Below, in pieces: positions 62,834 to 64,000 of a DNA stretch of 64,000 nt. The stretch's first letter is position 1. Every line of letters starts with the position of its first letter. Both the position numbers and the translations under genes were made by a program. The stretch comes from Strigamia acuminata (Eukaryota; Arthropoda; Chilopoda; Geophilomorpha; Linotaeniidae). The notes under the pieces were generated by a model. It worked only from the letters and a program-made list of their open reading frames with translations, was not told the origin of the DNA and did not search any database. The DNA is taken from the NCBI GenBank assembly GCA_949358305.1, contig OX442316.1, positions 17,732,001-17,796,000 on the forward strand, in the 5' to 3' direction.

Positions 62834-64000
62834 CTATTGAGAAAAAAGAAAAGTCGGAATCGAAATGAAACGAAATGAAATGAAATGAAATGAAGGCGGT
62901 TTGATACCAAAGGGGGGAGTAAGGGAGTTTTCCTCTTTAACAACTTTTCTCAGGTTAGTGCTTTAGCGAAGATTACTTTGTGACACTACCAAGACCGCAA
63001 TAATTGTTTTTGGCGTGCCAATTAAATTTAATTGGGAACCATTTAAACGTCGCGACGACTCAAAACTTGTTCTTCCGTTTGGGCCAAGTTAAAATTGCAA
63101 CTGACAGAGGGAACTTGGAATTGCTGCACTATTTAATGATAGAGATTTGTCGGCAATGGGAAGATCTTTCAAATTCGATCACGCCGGATGATTATTAAAG
63201 TTGAATTTGTATTCAGCTCTACCTGGGTGAATTGATAAGTCTTTTAATGGGCTTTTCTTTTTCTTTTTCTTTTTGCAATAATTTGGTAAGGAGTGGATAT
63301 GAATTATCTCGTTTTTAATTGGTTCGTTAAAAGAAAAGAAAAGAAAAAAATTTTTTTTTAGGTAACTCGAGGATGACCCGCGAGAATTTACAATTTATTT
63401 ATTTTGTGTTCAATTGTGCCCAATTTTGGGCAGGTTAGAAGTGGGGTTTTGGGTGCGGAATTTGAGAAAATGATTTGTACGGGAATTCCGCTCAGTTTCG
63501 GCCGCGTCTGATGCGCTTCTGTCGGGCGAGGCGAAGGCCATTTTCCGTACTTGTTTTATTTTGAATTTTTTTAATATTATGAATTGCAAAACAACATTAG
63601 AAGACTGGTGGATTTATTTTCTATCTGAAAAGGGATTATTTTTTGTTGGGTGAAAATCGCATCATCTTAGTCGGGTTTGAACCCCGTGACTTTTGGACTA
63701 TAAGAAGCAAAAGCGCATTAAGCACTCGGGCTGGTCAGTAAATGAGATCTAAAAATTGAAGGTCGATTAATACTAGTAGGACTAGACAGAGAAAGGTGGT
63801 TAAAGCACGAGTGCGTGCGTTGGCATGATAAATGTAAATAATAAAACGACGCGCAACAATTTTACAGCCCGGATTTGAGCTTATGCAAAATGCAAAATCA
63901 AATTTATGCCATTACAATAAAATCCACGTTCAAATAATGCCCTATAATAGGTAATAGCGCTCGGCTTAAAAGTCGCATTTTCCATTCCGTGTTTACATGA
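62834..64000. other. Intron upstream of the Ig2 second-half exon of paralogue B
   Basis: At least 1.17 kb without a recognisable exon; the first half of Ig2 must lie further right. GAAAT pentamer run at 62863-62893. A tRNA-like relic is described separately. Confidence 0.5.
63668..63755 (-). repeat. tRNA-like relic, possible SINE head
   Basis: On the - strand, an A-box-like segment (AGCCCGAGTGCTTAATGCGC) is followed about 35 nt later by a B-box-like segment (GGGGTTCAAACCC) flanked by a CGGGG/CCCGA stem. The spacing resembles a tRNA of the Leu/Ser type, but the anticodon arm does not fold with a normal 7-base loop and the acceptor stem is poor. I therefore call it a relic or SINE fragment, not a tRNA gene. 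Confidence 0.35.

Overview
The window looks like a piece of an AT-rich arthropod nuclear genome, most likely a myriapod (centipede-like) or another early-branching arthropod. It carries parts of two paralogous Dscam genes (Down syndrome cell adhesion molecule homologues) arranged tail to tail. The taxon is inferred from knowledge that Dscam is expanded into many gene copies, some with a few alternative Ig7 exons, in centipedes. No taxonomic marker is present. I see no bacterial-style genes.

Gene A is on the + strand. Its exons run from 812 to about 25.5 kb and encode Ig6, Ig7, Ig8, Ig9, FN1-FN4, Ig10, FN5, FN6, one transmembrane helix and a multi-exon cytoplasmic tail. Its Ig1-Ig5 exons must lie left of the window, and its very last coding exon is unresolved (between 25.5 and about 26.3 kb).

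Gene B is on the - strand. Its exons run from 62833 down to 26944 and encode the second half of Ig2, Ig3-Ig9, FN1-FN4, Ig10, FN5, FN6, the transmembrane helix and a complete six-exon tail ending in a stop codon. Its signal peptide, Ig1 and first half of Ig2 lie right of the window. Exon borders were set by reading GT/AG (once GC/AG) sites, checking that exon phases add up, and comparing the two paralogues. Nearly every exon has a partner of equal or near-equal length and the same phase in the other gene. The 3' ends face each other across about 1.4 kb.

The paralogues differ in informative ways. Gene B has two phase-compatible Ig7 exons (46361-46663 and 44631-44918) where Gene A shows one. Gene B has FN4 second half and Ig10 first half in one exon where Gene A has an intron. 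Gene B uses a GC donor after Ig5. Gene A has a 69-nt FN4 intron that is open in frame.

The introns hold most of the remaining structure: miniature inverted-repeat elements of several families (8615-9013 and 52844-53249; 58056-58254 and 60333-60767; 47307-47681; a nested pair at 50232-50550), a Copia-type reverse transcriptase fragment (about 33775-33880), a 21-bp minisatellite, other AT-rich tandem repeats, and a candidate small secreted-protein gene (37138-37938) on the opposite strand inside a Gene B intron. No promoter or first exon of either Dscam gene is inside the window.
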